A DNA stretch of 64,000 nucleotides from an uncultured Sulfurovum sp. (GCA_902727915.1 CACVAU010000052.1:36397-100396); one strand, 5' to 3'. Positions 36,961-47,386 are shown, numbered from the stretch's first letter. Notes: a model not told the origin generated them from the sequence alone. Numbers and translations: made by a program.

Positions 36961-37227
36961 TTAGGCAGCGATTTTGTTAACCATAAGATTTAATCTACTT
37001 ACTTTTCTAGCAGCTGTAGATTTTTTAATAAAACCTTTGCTTACCATTTTATGAATTTGCTTATTAGCAACTTTAAATGCTTCTTGAGCTGCTACTTTAT
37101 CATTTGCTTCAGTAGCTGTAGTTACAGATTTAACAATGTTTTTAAATCTTGTTCTATAGTATCTATTTCGTTCTGTTCTCTTTACAGTTTGTCTAATACG
37201 CTTAATCGTCGACTGGTGATGTGCCAT
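36961..37227 (-). CDS. rpsT: 30S ribosomal protein S20
   Basis: An 88-residue S20 starting [20 protein letters not shown] and ending in [14 protein letters not shown], rich in Lys and Arg. The frame opens earlier at a TTG (37263), but the ATG at 37227 has AAAGGA upstream and gives the family length. S20 binds 16S rRNA early in 30S assembly. It precedes prfA, a common pairing in this phylum. Confidence 0.95.
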   Translation of the reverse strand: MAHHQSTIKRIRQTVKRTERNRYYRTRFKNIVKSVTTATEANDKVAAQEAFKVANKQIHKMVSKGFIKKSTAARKVSRLNLMVNKIAA

Positions 37228-37414
37228 GTTTATATCCTTTGGTGTTAACTCTTTTATTAACAAGAGTCTATAATTGCGCGAATTCTAACTAAAAAACTCT
37301 TTGTGTTACTTTATTTTAACTTCAAAGAACTAAAACTTAACAGGCTATTGGTTTATAAATAGAGTTAGGTTATACTTAAAATAGTAATTACTTACCAAGT
37401 ACAAAGGATGTCTA

Positions 37415-38206
37415 TTGAAACATATCATACTGCTACTTAGCTTTTTTATCAGTTCACTTTACCCAGCTAAACTCCTAGTCACAGGAACCGTTGTCTCAGA
37501 CAATCAAAAAATGATTGGTGCGAGATATATGGGCTATGTTAAAGAGATTCATTTTAATATTGGCGATAAAGTTCAACGTGAAGATGTACTATTTACAATG
37601 GAATCAGCTGAATTTGACATTATGCAAAGCCAAGCTGATTTGTCACTGGAACAAGCTGAAGTGATGGTTGATTTATACCGAACAAGGCTAGACACTATTC
37701 GTAATCAAAAAAACAGTCTTAAACGTAAAGGACTTAAAGGAGGAACTGATTGGAAAGAATTGGAAGCCACAACTGAGAATGTTCAAGCTGGGCTAACAGC
37801 TACTAGAGGGTTGGTAAAAAGTGCTACTGACAAAGTAAAACAAATGGCAACCATTATGGACTATCTTGAAATTAAAGCCCCTAATGCTGGAATCATTGTG
37901 CAAAAACAAATTAGAGTGGGTGACCTCATCGTTCCAGGTATGTTAGCCATGGTACTCGTAGACCTTGATCACCTAGAAGTAGAAGCACAAGTTTCAGAAG
38001 TTGATTTAATGAAAGTGCAAAAAGGAAAAGCTGTTAGCATTGACATTCCTTCTATGAAATTTAAGACAACAGCCATAGTGAAATCAGTAGTACCTTCAGC
38101 CAATCCAATGACACATACTTTTACCGTACGTATTGCCTTTGATAAAAAAGAGCATAAAATTTTTCCAGGTATGTATGTAAAAATATCTGTGCCCTATCAA
38201 GAATAA
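37415..38206 (+). CDS. Membrane-fusion (HlyD/RND adaptor) protein
   Basis: A 263-residue periplasmic adaptor. Signal peptide MKHIILLLSFFISSLYPA, then the barrel-lipoyl entry GYVKEIHFNIGDKVQREDVL, a short helical hairpin (about residues 60-140), the second lipoyl half IIVQKQIRVGDLIVPG and the beta-barrel end PSANPMTHTFTVRIAF. It starts at TTG 37415, with AAAGGA six bases before; an ATG at 37408 is in another frame. It is short for an RND adaptor. The RND genes are convergent rather than downstream, with 29 bases between the ends. No TolC-type gene is nearby. Confidence 0.85.
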   Translation: MKHIILLLSFFISSLYPAKLLVTGTVVSDNQKMIGARYMGYVKEIHFNIGDKVQREDVLFTMESAEFDIMQSQADLSLEQAEVMVDLYRTRLDTIRNQKNSLKRKGLKGGTDWKELEATTENVQAGLTATRGLVKSATDKVKQMATIMDYLEIKAPNAGIIVQKQIRVGDLIVPGMLAMVLVDLDHLEVEAQVSEVDLMKVQKGKAVSIDIPSMKFKTTAIVKSVVPSANPMTHTFTVRIAFDKKEHKIFPGMYVKISVPYQE

Positions 38207-38235
38207 GCCTTTCTATAGCTTATTCATAAACTTCT

Positions 38236-40026
38236 TTATGCTTTATGCTTTTTAAAATAATCTTTAATATTATCAGTTAAAACACACCATGTCTCTTTCG
38301 CTTTATGTAAATAACCATTCCTTCTATCTTCTAATTCAACATGCTCTTTTGGCATTATCGCTTTCGTATGGTTCATTAAAATAGGAATAAAAAACAGTGA
38401 TACTAAAGTAGCAGCCATCGAACCAAAAATAAGCGCCACACCCAAACCACCAAAAATTGGGTCAGTTGCCAAAAGTAAAGAGCCCAAAATAATTGCAATG
38501 GCTGTTAACATAATCGGTTTAGCCCTTGTCGCCGTTGCCACAGCAATTGCCCTCCTCTTCTCCATACCTTCTTCAATAAGCGACTTGGTAAAGTCAATCA
38601 ATAAGAGTGAACTTCTTGCAGAAATCCCCATAAGTGAGATAAAACCTATTAAGGATGTTGCTGTTAAAAAAAAGTTTGTTTCTAACAAGACTAACTGTAT
38701 TTTATCAGTAATCCAATGCCCAATAATCACTCCTATAATAGAAAGAAAGCTTCCTATCAATACAATCGCACTCAATGCAAAAGATTTATAATAAACAACA
38801 ATGAGTAAAAACATTAAAATAAGGGCTGCAATAAATGCCCCACCTAAGTCTCTAAACGTATCTAACGAAACTTTCATTTCCCCATCCCATCTTAGTAACA
38901 TCTCTTGACCTGTATGTTTATCTAATAATTTTAAATCAAACATATACGTATTAATTCCTGCTACTTTCGTAATGTTAAATTCATCAGATAATCTTTCCAT
39001 GATTTTATCACGTGCATCTAAGAGAGGATAAACTTGACTTACCATGTCACACTCTGCCGTTAAGCTAACATAGTTTTTAAGATTTTTCCTAAAAATACTT
39101 GGGCTAGAACGTATACTTTCTACTGTTACGAGTTCAGAAAGAGGAATCATCATTCCCTTACGGTTAAGTAATCTAAGAGATGAAAGCTTATTACGTAAAG
39201 CATCCATTGAATCCCCTTCTAAAATACGTGTCTCATCACTTAAACGTAAAAATATGGGAATTTGATCTTGTTGGTTTCGCGTATTTTTAACAGCGACAGC
39301 TGTTCCTTTAAACGCAAGATAGGTAATTTGATTCACTTGATCAACACTTAAACCAGCACGTATAATTTTCTCTTTATTAGGAACAAGGTTATATTTGACA
39401 TAAATATCATCTTGCATAATATTGATATCCACCAAGCCCTCTGTTTGAGCTAATACCTCAGCTACGCGTTCCACCGTATGTCGTAAAAGCCTCTCATCTT
39501 TACCAAAAAGTTCAATGACAATGGTTGCTAAAGTAGGAGGGCCAGAAGGCATTTCTATAAAACGAATGGAAGTATGGGGTACAATCTTTGCACATTCAGC
39601 TTGAATCTTAGGACGTAAACGATGTACCATCATATAGGAAGGTTCTTGACGTTCATTTTTATCGGTTAAGTTAATTACTATTTCAGCTTGATTTCTCATC
39701 TGTTTAAATGCCGAACCCTTAACCAATCCAGCATAATCTAAAGGAGCACCCTGAGCCAAATTAATACTCATATTTAACACTTCCTTTTCTTTCATCATTT
39801 GTTTTTGAACACAAGTACTTACCTTTTGCGTTTCAATAATAGAAGCATTGGTTGCTGTATCAATATAAATGCTAAAGGTGTTTGCTGATTTACCAGGAAG
39901 CATTTTGGCTAAGACCAATTTATTAGGAAGCATCATAATGGCACCTAACATTGAGAAAATAACAATGAGTGTAACCAACCACTGATTTCTCCTTTTTGAA
40001 ATTATGCTATAAACAAATTTTTCCAT
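38236..40026 (-). CDS. RND efflux permease, C-terminal half
   Basis: A 596-residue protein that corresponds to the second half of an AcrB-type pump: TM7 near residues 15-35, a periplasmic porter/docking region to about 385, then TM8-12 with MGISARSSLLLIDFTK and ATRAKPIMLTAIAIILGS. Arg stands where AcrB has Lys940, as in several RND groups. It begins with ATG at 40026, the codon right after the TAG of the first half and in the same frame, with AAGGA just before. So the pump is made as two chains, or as one chain by readthrough. The TM6-TM7 break is a natural joint, so function is likely kept. Confidence 0.85.
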   Translation of the reverse strand: MEKFVYSIISKRRNQWLVTLIVIFSMLGAIMMLPNKLVLAKMLPGKSANTFSIYIDTATNASIIETQKVSTCVQKQMMKEKEVLNMSINLAQGAPLDYAGLVKGSAFKQMRNQAEIVINLTDKNERQEPSYMMVHRLRPKIQAECAKIVPHTSIRFIEMPSGPPTLATIVIELFGKDERLLRHTVERVAEVLAQTEGLVDINIMQDDIYVKYNLVPNKEKIIRAGLSVDQVNQITYLAFKGTAVAVKNTRNQQDQIPIFLRLSDETRILEGDSMDALRNKLSSLRLLNRKGMMIPLSELVTVESIRSSPSIFRKNLKNYVSLTAECDMVSQVYPLLDARDKIMERLSDEFNITKVAGINTYMFDLKLLDKHTGQEMLLRWDGEMKVSLDTFRDLGGAFIAALILMFLLIVVYYKSFALSAIVLIGSFLSIIGVIIGHWITDKIQLVLLETNFFLTATSLIGFISLMGISARSSLLLIDFTKSLIEEGMEKRRAIAVATATRAKPIMLTAIAIILGSLLLATDPIFGGLGVALIFGSMAATLVSLFFIPILMNHTKAIMPKEHVELEDRRNGYLHKAKETWCVLTDNIKDYFKKHKA

Positions 40027-41646
40027 CTAATCCTTATCCTCTTTATCAACATCAACGATTCTTTTCTTCCCATTAAATTTAATAAGCTTTTTAGCCAAAT
40101 ACGGTGCAAATACATAAGCTACAAATAAAGAAACAGCCAAAGCAACAGGCACATTAAGAGGGATAGGAGTCATAAATTGCCCCATCATACCTCCTACAAA
40201 TGCCATGGGAATCATGGTTAACATAATGGCAATGGTGGCGACATTTGTCGAAGGACCAATTTCATCGGTTGCTTGTACAATAATTTCAGAAAAAGAGAGT
40301 CCTTCAGATTCAGGGAGATGCATTCTACGATGAATATTTTCAATAACAATAATCGCATCATCGACAATTAATCCCAGTGAAAGTAAAAAAGCAAAAAGTG
40401 TGATACGATTAATGGTTTGACCACTCATATCAGCAATAAACAACGTTAATGCTAAAATCATTGGTACAGCAATGGTAACAACCAAGGATTCACGCCATCC
40501 CAAAAATGGAATAAGTATGGCTGCAATAATAAAAATAGTAATAACCAAATGATGCACCAATTCATTTACAGCTTCATTAGCACGATCCCCATAGTTACGT
40601 GTAATAATATAACCAACACCTTGTTCTTGAAAAATGAAAGCATTTTTAGCCAACTCATCTAAAGTACTTTCTGCAATATCAACAGCATTCGTGCCTTTCA
40701 GTTTAGAAACCGTCAACGTAATCTGATCACCAGCTTCAACAAATTCTAATTTATTCACTTCAGACGCTTCTTTTTGGTAAGTTAGGAGTACAGACTGAAA
40801 GTTTTGAATATCATAACTGTATTCAATGTTTGCAATACTTTTCAAATAAATAGGTGCCCCCATATATTGAGCAATGATGAGGTTTTTTAAATCATTAATG
40901 TCCTCAATAGCATTCTTAATCCCAAATACCATAAGTTGACCCGTTGAAGTGCTTGTATCTATTTCAGGTGCATTGCTTGAAATAGAACGAATTGCTTTAG
41001 CCACTTCTCCTAAAGAGATATGATAAGCTGATAGTTTTTGTAAATCTATAGCAACATTAAACTGAGGTTTTTTAACCCCTTTTAAAGTCGTTTTAGAAAC
41101 ATTCTCTAAAGCATTAATATCTTGTTGAATTTCACGAATGGTTTTGTACAATTTAATATTGTCAAGTTTTTTATCAGAGTTTTTATAAAAGGCAACGGTT
41201 AAAATAGGAATATCAATGTCAATATCAAAAGGTTTCACCAAAGGAGGTAAAGTGCCTTTGGGAAGCTTATCCAAATGTTGCATTACTTTATCATAAAGTT
41301 TAAGATTAGAAGATTCTCTATCTTGCCCTATATAATACTGAATATTTAACATTCCTGAATTATTCATGGCTGTTCCATAAACATCCTTAACCCCTTTAAT
41401 TTCACGAATACGGCGTTCTAAAGGTTTAATAATAACATTTTCAATCTCCTTAGGTGTCGCGCCTGGTATCGCAACCATGACAGAACCACCACTGACTTGA
41501 ATTTGAGGATCTTCTTCACGTGGCATCATTTCTAAAGAGAAATAACCAAGTAAAAGAATAGCAAACGCAAGTATGGGAGTTAAAGGATTAGCAAGAAAAA
41601 TTGTCGCGAGGTGTCCAGCGATATTTTTGATCTTATAAGGCTTCAT
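40027..41646 (-). CDS. RND efflux permease, N-terminal half
   Basis: A 539-residue protein equal to the first half of an AcrB-type pump: TM1 (about residues 20-40), first periplasmic region with VMVAIPGATPKEIENVIIKP, then TM2-6. The proton-relay pair D429-D430 is intact in GLIVDDAIIVIENIHR. It ends in a charged tail and a TAG immediately before the ATG of the C-terminal half. Whole RND permeases are usually 1000-1100 residues; the two parts sum to 1135. The ATG at 41646 has only a weak GAAG upstream. The adaptor gene is convergent, so the set is not a standard operon. Confidence 0.85.
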   Translation of the reverse strand: MKPYKIKNIAGHLATIFLANPLTPILAFAILLLGYFSLEMMPREEDPQIQVSGGSVMVAIPGATPKEIENVIIKPLERRIREIKGVKDVYGTAMNNSGMLNIQYYIGQDRESSNLKLYDKVMQHLDKLPKGTLPPLVKPFDIDIDIPILTVAFYKNSDKKLDNIKLYKTIREIQQDINALENVSKTTLKGVKKPQFNVAIDLQKLSAYHISLGEVAKAIRSISSNAPEIDTSTSTGQLMVFGIKNAIEDINDLKNLIIAQYMGAPIYLKSIANIEYSYDIQNFQSVLLTYQKEASEVNKLEFVEAGDQITLTVSKLKGTNAVDIAESTLDELAKNAFIFQEQGVGYIITRNYGDRANEAVNELVHHLVITIFIIAAILIPFLGWRESLVVTIAVPMILALTLFIADMSGQTINRITLFAFLLSLGLIVDDAIIVIENIHRRMHLPESEGLSFSEIIVQATDEIGPSTNVATIAIMLTMIPMAFVGGMMGQFMTPIPLNVPVALAVSLFVAYVFAPYLAKKLIKFNGKKRIVDVDKEDKD

Positions 41647-41754
41647 ATCTTCAGTATAACAAATTTACCCATAAAGAGATGATTTTAAAATAAAAATTAA
41701 TAAATATTTATTAGATATGCTAACTAGTATCACATCTAATATTTTCAGCTACTC

Positions 41755-41778
41755 TTCTTATTAAAAAAGAATAGCCTA
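41755..41778 (-). terminator. Possible frd operon terminator
   Basis: In the 41647-41788 gap, just after frdB on the minus strand, an imperfect hairpin pairs the two copies of a GCTATTCTT-type word (one mismatch) with a T-rich loop. No long T tract follows. A weak candidate terminator. Confidence 0.3.
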
Positions 41779-41788
41779 AATGTAACAC

Positions 41789-42517
41789 TTATTTTACCGA
41801 AACCAATTTCCGTCGCATGTAAGCAATTTTATTTTGTAATGGTAAGTTTTTAGGACAATGATCTTCACAACCCATGAGTGACATACATCCAAAGATACCA
41901 TCATCATCGCCCACAAGCTCATAAAAGTCTGCATCGGTTCGTTGATCATGAGGATCCATTTGGAATCGTGCCACTCTATTTAGACCAACAGCGCCCACAA
42001 AGTCTGGACGCATTAGTTTTGTTCCACAAGCAGCCACACAAATACCACACTCAATACATCTATCAAGTTCAAAAACCTCTTCAGCAACTTTAGGCTCAAC
42101 TTTCTCTTCAAGCTTTGTAATGTCTGTCTCTTTATTTGTGACAATCCATGATTCAACACGTTTTGACATCTCATCCATCCATTTACCTGTGTTCACCGAT
42201 AAATCTTTAATAAGCTCAAATGCTGGCATAGGCAGTAAAGTAATAAGCCCTTCAGGGTAAGAACTTGTTAACGTTCTACACGCCAATACAGGCTTTCCAT
42301 TCACTACCATACCACAAGAACCACAAATACCTGCACGACATACAAAATCAAATGAAAGATTTGCATCTTGCTTAGAACGAATTGCATTAAGCGCAATGAA
42401 AAGTGTCATTCCTGGGGTTTCTTCTAATTTGTAGTCTACAAACTCTGGTTCAAGCTCTTTGTTTTGAGGATCATATTTTAAAATTGATATTGTTATCTCT
42501 CGATTTGGCGTACTCAT
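41789..42517 (-). CDS. frdB: Fumarate reductase iron-sulfur subunit
   Basis: A 242-residue Frd[16 protein letters not shown] with a later LAC binds the [2Fe-2S] cluster, [11 protein letters not shown] the [4Fe-4S] and [16 protein letters not shown] the [3Fe-4S]. It passes electrons between FrdC hemes and the FrdA flavin. It ends the frdC-frdA-frdB operon, 2 bases after frdA, in the Wolinella gene order. In cells that also run the methylcitrate cycle it can oxidise the succinate produced. Confidence 0.95.
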   Translation of the reverse strand: MSTPNREITISILKYDPQNKELEPEFVDYKLEETPGMTLFIALNAIRSKQDANLSFDFVCRAGICGSCGMVVNGKPVLACRTLTSSYPEGLITLLPMPAFELIKDLSVNTGKWMDEMSKRVESWIVTNKETDITKLEEKVEPKVAEEVFELDRCIECGICVAACGTKLMRPDFVGAVGLNRVARFQMDPHDQRTDADFYELVGDDDGIFGCMSLMGCEDHCPKNLPLQNKIAYMRRKLVSVK

Positions 42518-42519
42518 AA

Positions 42520-44502
42520 TTAATCACCTGCTCTTTCATTTTTCTCTTTATAATTCATTGGTAAATCAAAGTCCATAAGTGCCTTTTGGATTTCATGTCG
42601 GTCCTTACCAGCATCTTGCATCTCTTTTGTTAATCGGTCAACTTCTTCTTGACGAATACTTGCCTCTGCATGTTCAATGGTCATCCCTTTTGCACCATAA
42701 CCTCTAAAAGCTGGAGGCAATTCCATACTCTGAATATCAAGTGCTTCATAAGTAATGGTCGGTTCAGTGTCCTCAGGATTTTTCCATGAGCTAAGGGTAC
42801 GTTTCAACCAGTTTTCATCATCCCTTTTGAGATAATCTTCACGGTAATGTGCGCCTCTTGACTCTTTTCTTTCCCTTGCTCCTTTCGCCACACAAAGTGC
42901 CAATTTTAACATTTTAGGAACACGGTATGCCTCTTCAAGTTCAGGGTTACCATGTAAACTAGGAGAAGAAATTTTTACATTTTTACTTTTTTCAAGAAGA
43001 AGTTTTAACTCGTCTACAGCATCAGAGAGATTGTTTTCATCTCTAAAAATACCCACTTTCTCATCCATGATTAACTGCATACGTTCTTTAATTTTAAAGA
43101 TATTTTCTGAACCATCTTTGTTTATTAATTCTTGTATATACGACTTTTGTTCTTCAAGATTCTTGCTAATCGTAGCTGTTGAGATTTCAACATGATTTTC
43201 CACACAAAAGTCAGCAAAATAATTACCCACAATCATACCAGCCACAACGGTTTCAGATACTGAATTTCCACCCAAACGGTTAAAGCCATGTAAATCCCAA
43301 CAAGCTGATTCACCACAAGAAAAAAGTCCTGCCATGTTTTGTGATTCACCTGTCTCTTTGGTTCTAATTCCACCCATAGAGTAGTGTTGCATTGGACGTA
43401 CTGGCATCCAACCTTTTCCATCTTCATCAGCAGGATCAATCCCATTAAAAGCTTGGCTAATCTCTTGTATATCACGAAGATTTTTTTCAATATGTTCACG
43501 TCCCAAAATAGAGATATCTAACCATAAATGTTCACCATAAGGAGAAGAAACCCCTTTACCATTACGAATGTGTTCCATCATCCTACGGGAAACAACATCT
43601 CTTGATGCAAGTTCTTTTTTCTCTGGCTCATAATCTGGCATAAAACGGTGTCCATCTACATCACGTAACAGTCCACCATCACCACGACAAGCTTCTGTCA
43701 GTAAAATTCCTGATGGTACAATAGGAGTTGGGTGAAACTGTACAGCTTCCATATTTCCTAAAGTTGCTACGCCCGTTTCTAAGACCAAAGCAGCTCCAAT
43801 TCCTTCACAGATAACAGCGTTAGTCGTTGATTTATAAAGTCTTCCATACCCACCTGTTGCAATACAAGTTCCCTTAGAAACATAAGCTTCAAGTTCTCCT
43901 GTAATTAAATCTCTGACAATTGCCCCATAACAACGGTTGTTTTCATGAATTAATGAAATAGCTTCTTTTCTATCACGTACATCCACTTCATGTTTTAAGG
44001 CTTCATTGGCTACCGAAAAAAGCATGGTATGTCCTGTTGCATCAGCTGTATAACACGTTCTCCATTTTTTTGTTCCACCAAAGTCTCTTGACATAATGAG
44101 TCCATGACGCTCTTTATCTTCAGTAATGGTTGTTTTTTTTGCGTTAATAATCGCTGTTCTTGCTCCTTCTTGTACACGAGACCAAGGCACACCCCAAGCA
44201 GCCAATTCACGAATGGCTTTAGGAGCAGTATGCACAAACATACGTGCAACTTTTTGGTCACAACCCCAGTCAGAACCTTTTACAGTATCAGCAAAGTGTA
44301 AATCTTCATTGTCACCTTCAGACATCTTTGAGTTTCCTAGAGATGCTTGCATTCCTCCTTGTGCTGCTGCACTATGAGAACGTTTTACTGGCACTAAAGA
44401 AAGTACAATCGTACTTAAGCCTTTTTTCTGAGCTGCCACACTAACACGTAATCCTGCTAGACCTCCACCAATCACCAATGCATCACAATAATTTATTTTC
44501 AT
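42520..44502 (-). CDS. frdA: Fumarate reductase flavoprotein subunit
   Basis: A 660-residue flavoprotein. [17 protein letters not shown] binds [18 protein letters not shown] holds the His for covalent FAD, and [20 protein letters not shown] plus [15 protein letters not shown] are active-site stretches. Length and sequence fit the epsilonproteobacterial QFR. It reduces fumarate with menaquinol electrons, or runs backwards. The start overlaps the frdC stop by one base. No missing active-site residues seen. Confidence 0.95.
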   Translation of the reverse strand: MKINYCDALVIGGGLAGLRVSVAAQKKGLSTIVLSLVPVKRSHSAAAQGGMQASLGNSKMSEGDNEDLHFADTVKGSDWGCDQKVARMFVHTAPKAIRELAAWGVPWSRVQEGARTAIINAKKTTITEDKERHGLIMSRDFGGTKKWRTCYTADATGHTMLFSVANEALKHEVDVRDRKEAISLIHENNRCYGAIVRDLITGELEAYVSKGTCIATGGYGRLYKSTTNAVICEGIGAALVLETGVATLGNMEAVQFHPTPIVPSGILLTEACRGDGGLLRDVDGHRFMPDYEPEKKELASRDVVSRRMMEHIRNGKGVSSPYGEHLWLDISILGREHIEKNLRDIQEISQAFNGIDPADEDGKGWMPVRPMQHYSMGGIRTKETGESQNMAGLFSCGESACWDLHGFNRLGGNSVSETVVAGMIVGNYFADFCVENHVEISTATISKNLEEQKSYIQELINKDGSENIFKIKERMQLIMDEKVGIFRDENNLSDAVDELKLLLEKSKNVKISSPSLHGNPELEEAYRVPKMLKLALCVAKGARERKESRGAHYREDYLKRDDENWLKRTLSSWKNPEDTEPTITYEALDIQSMELPPAFRGYGAKGMTIEHAEASIRQEEVDRLTKEMQDAGKDRHEIQKALMDFDLPMNYKEKNERAGD

Positions 44503-45266
44503 TATGCCCTCTCCACTTTCGCTGTTTCATACACCATCGCAGTGCTTGGCACATAGCGTTCTCCAACATTATGTCTATGGTCGTATCCAATTTTCATATA
44601 AGCACCCAATGTTGTAAAACCTAAGATTAAAAAGAATGCTGTTAGGTAGTTTTTAACTTTTTTTAATGTCTTTCTTGTTTTTCTTGGATCATCACCATCA
44701 AACCATCCCCATTTCACACAAAGTCGGTAAAGACCAATGGTTCCATGAAATTCAACAGCCAATAAAAGTAAAATAAACAGAGGCCACATCCATCCAGACC
44801 AAACTCTATCTGCACTTGCGTATGGTCCAATCTGATCAGGATTGGTCATAATAATAAAAATGTGAATAGACCCTAAAAAGAACATTGAAAAACCTGTAAA
44901 AGCTTGAATAAACCAAAGTTTTGTGTCTTCATGATTTAAAGTACTAGAAGTCTCTTTGATAATTTTATATTGTTTATAGTTTGCTGGTAACTTACGCATA
45001 CCTAAAAATGCATGCACTATAAACACCACAAAAATAAAAAAAGCAAATCCTGAAACCAAGATAGGTGCTCCTCCTTCAAATAAAAAACTTCCTTCAAAAA
45101 ATTTCGTAACGGAATACATAAAATCCTTACTTATTAAAATAGATGAGACCATAAGCATATGCCCCCACATAAAAATTCCGAGTATCAGTCCTGAACCACT
45201 TTGAAAATAATCCAGTCTTGCTGGAACCCTACTTTTTTTAGTAGTTATATTGTTATTCTTCCTCAT
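44502..45266 (-). CDS. frdC: Fumarate reductase diheme cytochrome b subunit
   Basis: A membrane subunit with five helices. Conserved His residues for the two hemes lie in [35 protein letters not shown] and [14 protein letters not shown]. The frame is open up to 45392, but the ATG at 45266 gives 254 residues, the length of the Wolinella protein, and begins at the conserved [11 protein letters not shown] region; the longer version adds a non-conserved, mixed stretch. GGA sits close before this ATG. Quinol oxidation takes place here. Confidence 0.88.
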   Translation of the reverse strand: MRKNNNITTKKSRVPARLDYFQSGSGLILGIFMWGHMLMVSSILISKDFMYSVTKFFEGSFLFEGGAPILVSGFAFFIFVVFIVHAFLGMRKLPANYKQYKIIKETSSTLNHEDTKLWFIQAFTGFSMFFLGSIHIFIIMTNPDQIGPYASADRVWSGWMWPLFILLLLAVEFHGTIGLYRLCVKWGWFDGDDPRKTRKTLKKVKNYLTAFFLILGFTTLGAYMKIGYDHRHNVGERYVPSTAMVYETAKVERA

Positions 45267-45497
45267 ATTCCTAATAATCCTCGTAAAATAGTTTTGCACA
45301 GCATATCTTACTCTTATAGTATCGCATAAGAATCGCAAAAGTAAAAAAATTAGTGAATTTCGTGTAAATTTGTTAGAGTTATCGATAATCACCTGATAAA
45401 ATGCCTAAATTAAGCATGGTTTTTAGTCTAAAAAAAATTTATCTATGGCTTTAATAATGTACAATAAAAAATATAAATGAAAAAGAAAAGGAAAAAA

Positions 45498-46040
45498 ATG
45501 CGAATCAATATTAAAGATACTTTGTTTTGTTTGGTTGATGTACAGGAAAGACTCTATCCACACATGAGCAATAAAGAAGAGTTTGAAAAAAATCTATTAA
45601 TCCTAGTGAAAGGCTTAAAAGTTCTTGAAGTGCCTTTTATAATTAATGAACAATACAAAAAAGGAATCGGAGAAACCATTCCTTCTATTCAAGCCGAAGT
45701 TCAAACTTACCCTCATTTTGAAAAAACAACTTTCTCTTGTTGTCAAAATGAACCAACCATGGAAGCATTAACAAATGCTGATAAAAAATACATTATTGTT
45801 GCTGGAATTGAAACACATGTTTGTGTTTTACAGACTTGCATTGATTTGTTAGAAGCAGGATTAACGCCAGTTTTAGTTACTGACTGTGTAACTTCACGAA
45901 AACAAAAAGATACAGATATAGCACTAGAAAGATTGATTCAAGCTGGTGTCATTCCCACAACCTATGAATCTTTATTATTTGAATTAACGGTAAATTCTAA
46001 AAACCCTAAATTTAAAGCCATTTCAGCTTTAGTTAAATAG
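45498..46040 (+). CDS. Isochorismatase-family hydrolase
   Basis: A 180-residue cysteine hydrolase. The catalytic triad is visible: D14 in FCLVDVQERL, Lys in NEQYKKGIGET and Cys in GIETHVCVLQT, as in YcaC/nicotinamidase-like proteins. The frame also opens at an ATG at 45477, but the ATG at 45498 has AAGGA 6 bases before it and gives the usual start. The substrate is not known; this subgroup often acts on amides or is described as YcaC-like. It is a single gene with a terminator at 46049-46068. Confidence 0.8.
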   Translation: MRINIKDTLFCLVDVQERLYPHMSNKEEFEKNLLILVKGLKVLEVPFIINEQYKKGIGETIPSIQAEVQTYPHFEKTTFSCCQNEPTMEALTNADKKYIIVAGIETHVCVLQTCIDLLEAGLTPVLVTDCVTSRKQKDTDIALERLIQAGVIPTTYESLLFELTVNSKNPKFKAISALVK

Positions 46041-46048
46041 AGATAAAA

Positions 46049-46068
46049 AGACTTAAAAATTTAAGTCT
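46049..46068. terminator. Bidirectional terminator
   Basis: 9-bp arms 46049-46057 and 46060-46068 with the sequence between convergent genes. It is followed on the plus strand by CTTTTAT and, on the minus strand, by a T-rich run, so it can serve both the isochorismatase gene and prpF. Confidence 0.75.
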
Positions 46069-46088
46069 CTTTTATACTGCAGAAGCTC

Positions 46089-47270
46089 TTAGTCTGTAGT
46101 ATCAGCAGGAACATAGATTTTACCATCCATGATAATTCTAGCACTTCGACTCATACCCACTTTTTCAATAATATATTCGTCACCTTCTTGTGTAATGGTT
46201 GAACCAACACTAAGTGTACCAGAAGGATGTCCAAAGACAACACTTTCTCTTGCGCCACCACCAGCTGCTAAGTTTACCAAAGTTCCTTCAACACAAGCAG
46301 CCACAGCAATGGCAACCGAAGCTGTACCCATCATGGCATGGTGAAGTTGTCCCATAGATAAGGCTCTTACATTTAGGTCAATATCATTGGCGTTAACTTC
46401 AGCACCACTTGACGAAGTATAACTTTTTGGTGGAGCTACAAACGCTACTTTAGGGGTGTGTTGTCGTGTTTCAGCCTCTTTTAAATCTGTAATCAGTCCC
46501 ATCTTTATCGCACCGTAAGCACGAATGGTTTCAAACATCTCCAAAGCTTTAGGGTCAGAGTTAATGTCACCTTGCAGTTCCGTCGCTGTGTAATTAATGT
46601 CTTCAGCATTTAAGAAAATGGTTGGGATTCCAGCCGTAATCATGGTTGCTTTAAAAGTACCAACCCCAGGTACTTCAAAGTCATCCACTAAATTACCTGT
46701 AGGAAAAAGTGTCTCCCCTGGATCAATAGGAGAAACAAATTCTATTTTAACTTCTGCTGCAGGAAATGCCACACCATCCAGTATAAAGTCACCCATTTCA
46801 CGTACCACACCACCTGCCATTGGCACATGCGCAATGATGGTCTTTTGAATGTTAACCTGCCAAATACGTACTTGAACAATGCCATCTTCATCCAATCGAT
46901 CTTCATCCACTAAACCACTTTTAATGGCAAATGAACCAACAGCACCCGTTAGATTCCCACAGTTACCACTCCAGTCCACAAAAGGTCGGTCAATGGCAAC
47001 TTGTCCAAACTCATAGTCAACATCATGGTCACTACGTTCAGACTTTGAAATGAGAACCGTTTTACTCGTACTTGAAGAGGCATTACCCAATCCATCAATT
47101 TGTTTATTATACGGATCTGGACTACCAACAACACGCAGTAGAAGTTTGTCCAGTTTTTCTTTGTCGGCTAAGATATCACTTGGGATGTCATCTTTTTTAA
47201 AAAATACCCCTTTGCTTGTTCCACCACGCATATAGGTAGCTGGTATTTGAATTTGTGGTACATATTCCAT
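46089..47270 (-). CDS. prpF: 2-methylaconitate cis-trans isomerase PrpF
   Basis: A 393-residue PrpF. IPATYMRGGTSKGVFFKKDD at the N-terminus is the family signature with the substrate-binding loop, followed by GSPDPYNKQIDGLGNASSS, DWSGNCGNLTGAVG and PSGTLSVG. It turns the 2-methylaconitate isomer made by AcnD into the form used for 2-methylisocitrate. It is the last gene of the prp operon and is separated from acnD by 116 bases with alternative hairpins. AAGGAG is 8 bases before its ATG. Confidence 0.93.
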   Translation of the reverse strand: MEYVPQIQIPATYMRGGTSKGVFFKKDDIPSDILADKEKLDKLLLRVVGSPDPYNKQIDGLGNASSSTSKTVLISKSERSDHDVDYEFGQVAIDRPFVDWSGNCGNLTGAVGSFAIKSGLVDEDRLDEDGIVQVRIWQVNIQKTIIAHVPMAGGVVREMGDFILDGVAFPAAEVKIEFVSPIDPGETLFPTGNLVDDFEVPGVGTFKATMITAGIPTIFLNAEDINYTATELQGDINSDPKALEMFETIRAYGAIKMGLITDLKEAETRQHTPKVAFVAPPKSYTSSSGAEVNANDIDLNVRALSMGQLHHAMMGTASVAIAVAACVEGTLVNLAAGGGARESVVFGHPSGTLSVGSTITQEGDEYIIEKVGMSRSARIIMDGKIYVPADTTD

Positions 47271-47305
47271 TTTTATTCTCCTTGAATTTTATTAGATATT
47301 TATGT

Positions 47306-47369
47306 TAAAAGTATTGCGAAGAAATTAGGAAATTTATTGGCAATACTTTTAGGGGCTAAGCCCTAAAAG
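47306..47369 (-). promoter_or_regulatory. Mutually exclusive stem-loops between acnD and prpF
   Basis: Stem A: 12-bp perfect arms 47306-47317 and 47340-47351. Stem B: 9-bp perfect arms 47346-47354 and 47361-47369 with a 6-base loop. They share 47346-47351, so only one can form at a time. On the minus-strand transcript stem B is made first. No T tract follows B, so a simple terminator is unlikely; an mRNA processing, stability or attenuation element is possible. Confidence 0.5.
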
Positions 47370-47386
47370 CATCTACATAATAGAGA

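Noticed and set aside
37228..37263. Longer N-terminus for S20, from TTG 37263
   Set aside because: S20 begins MAHH; the ATG at 37227 has a strong AAAGGA.
45267..45392. Longer N-terminus for FrdC
   Set aside because: The 42 extra residues do not resemble FrdC and the shorter form equals the known length of the epsilonproteobacterial subunit.
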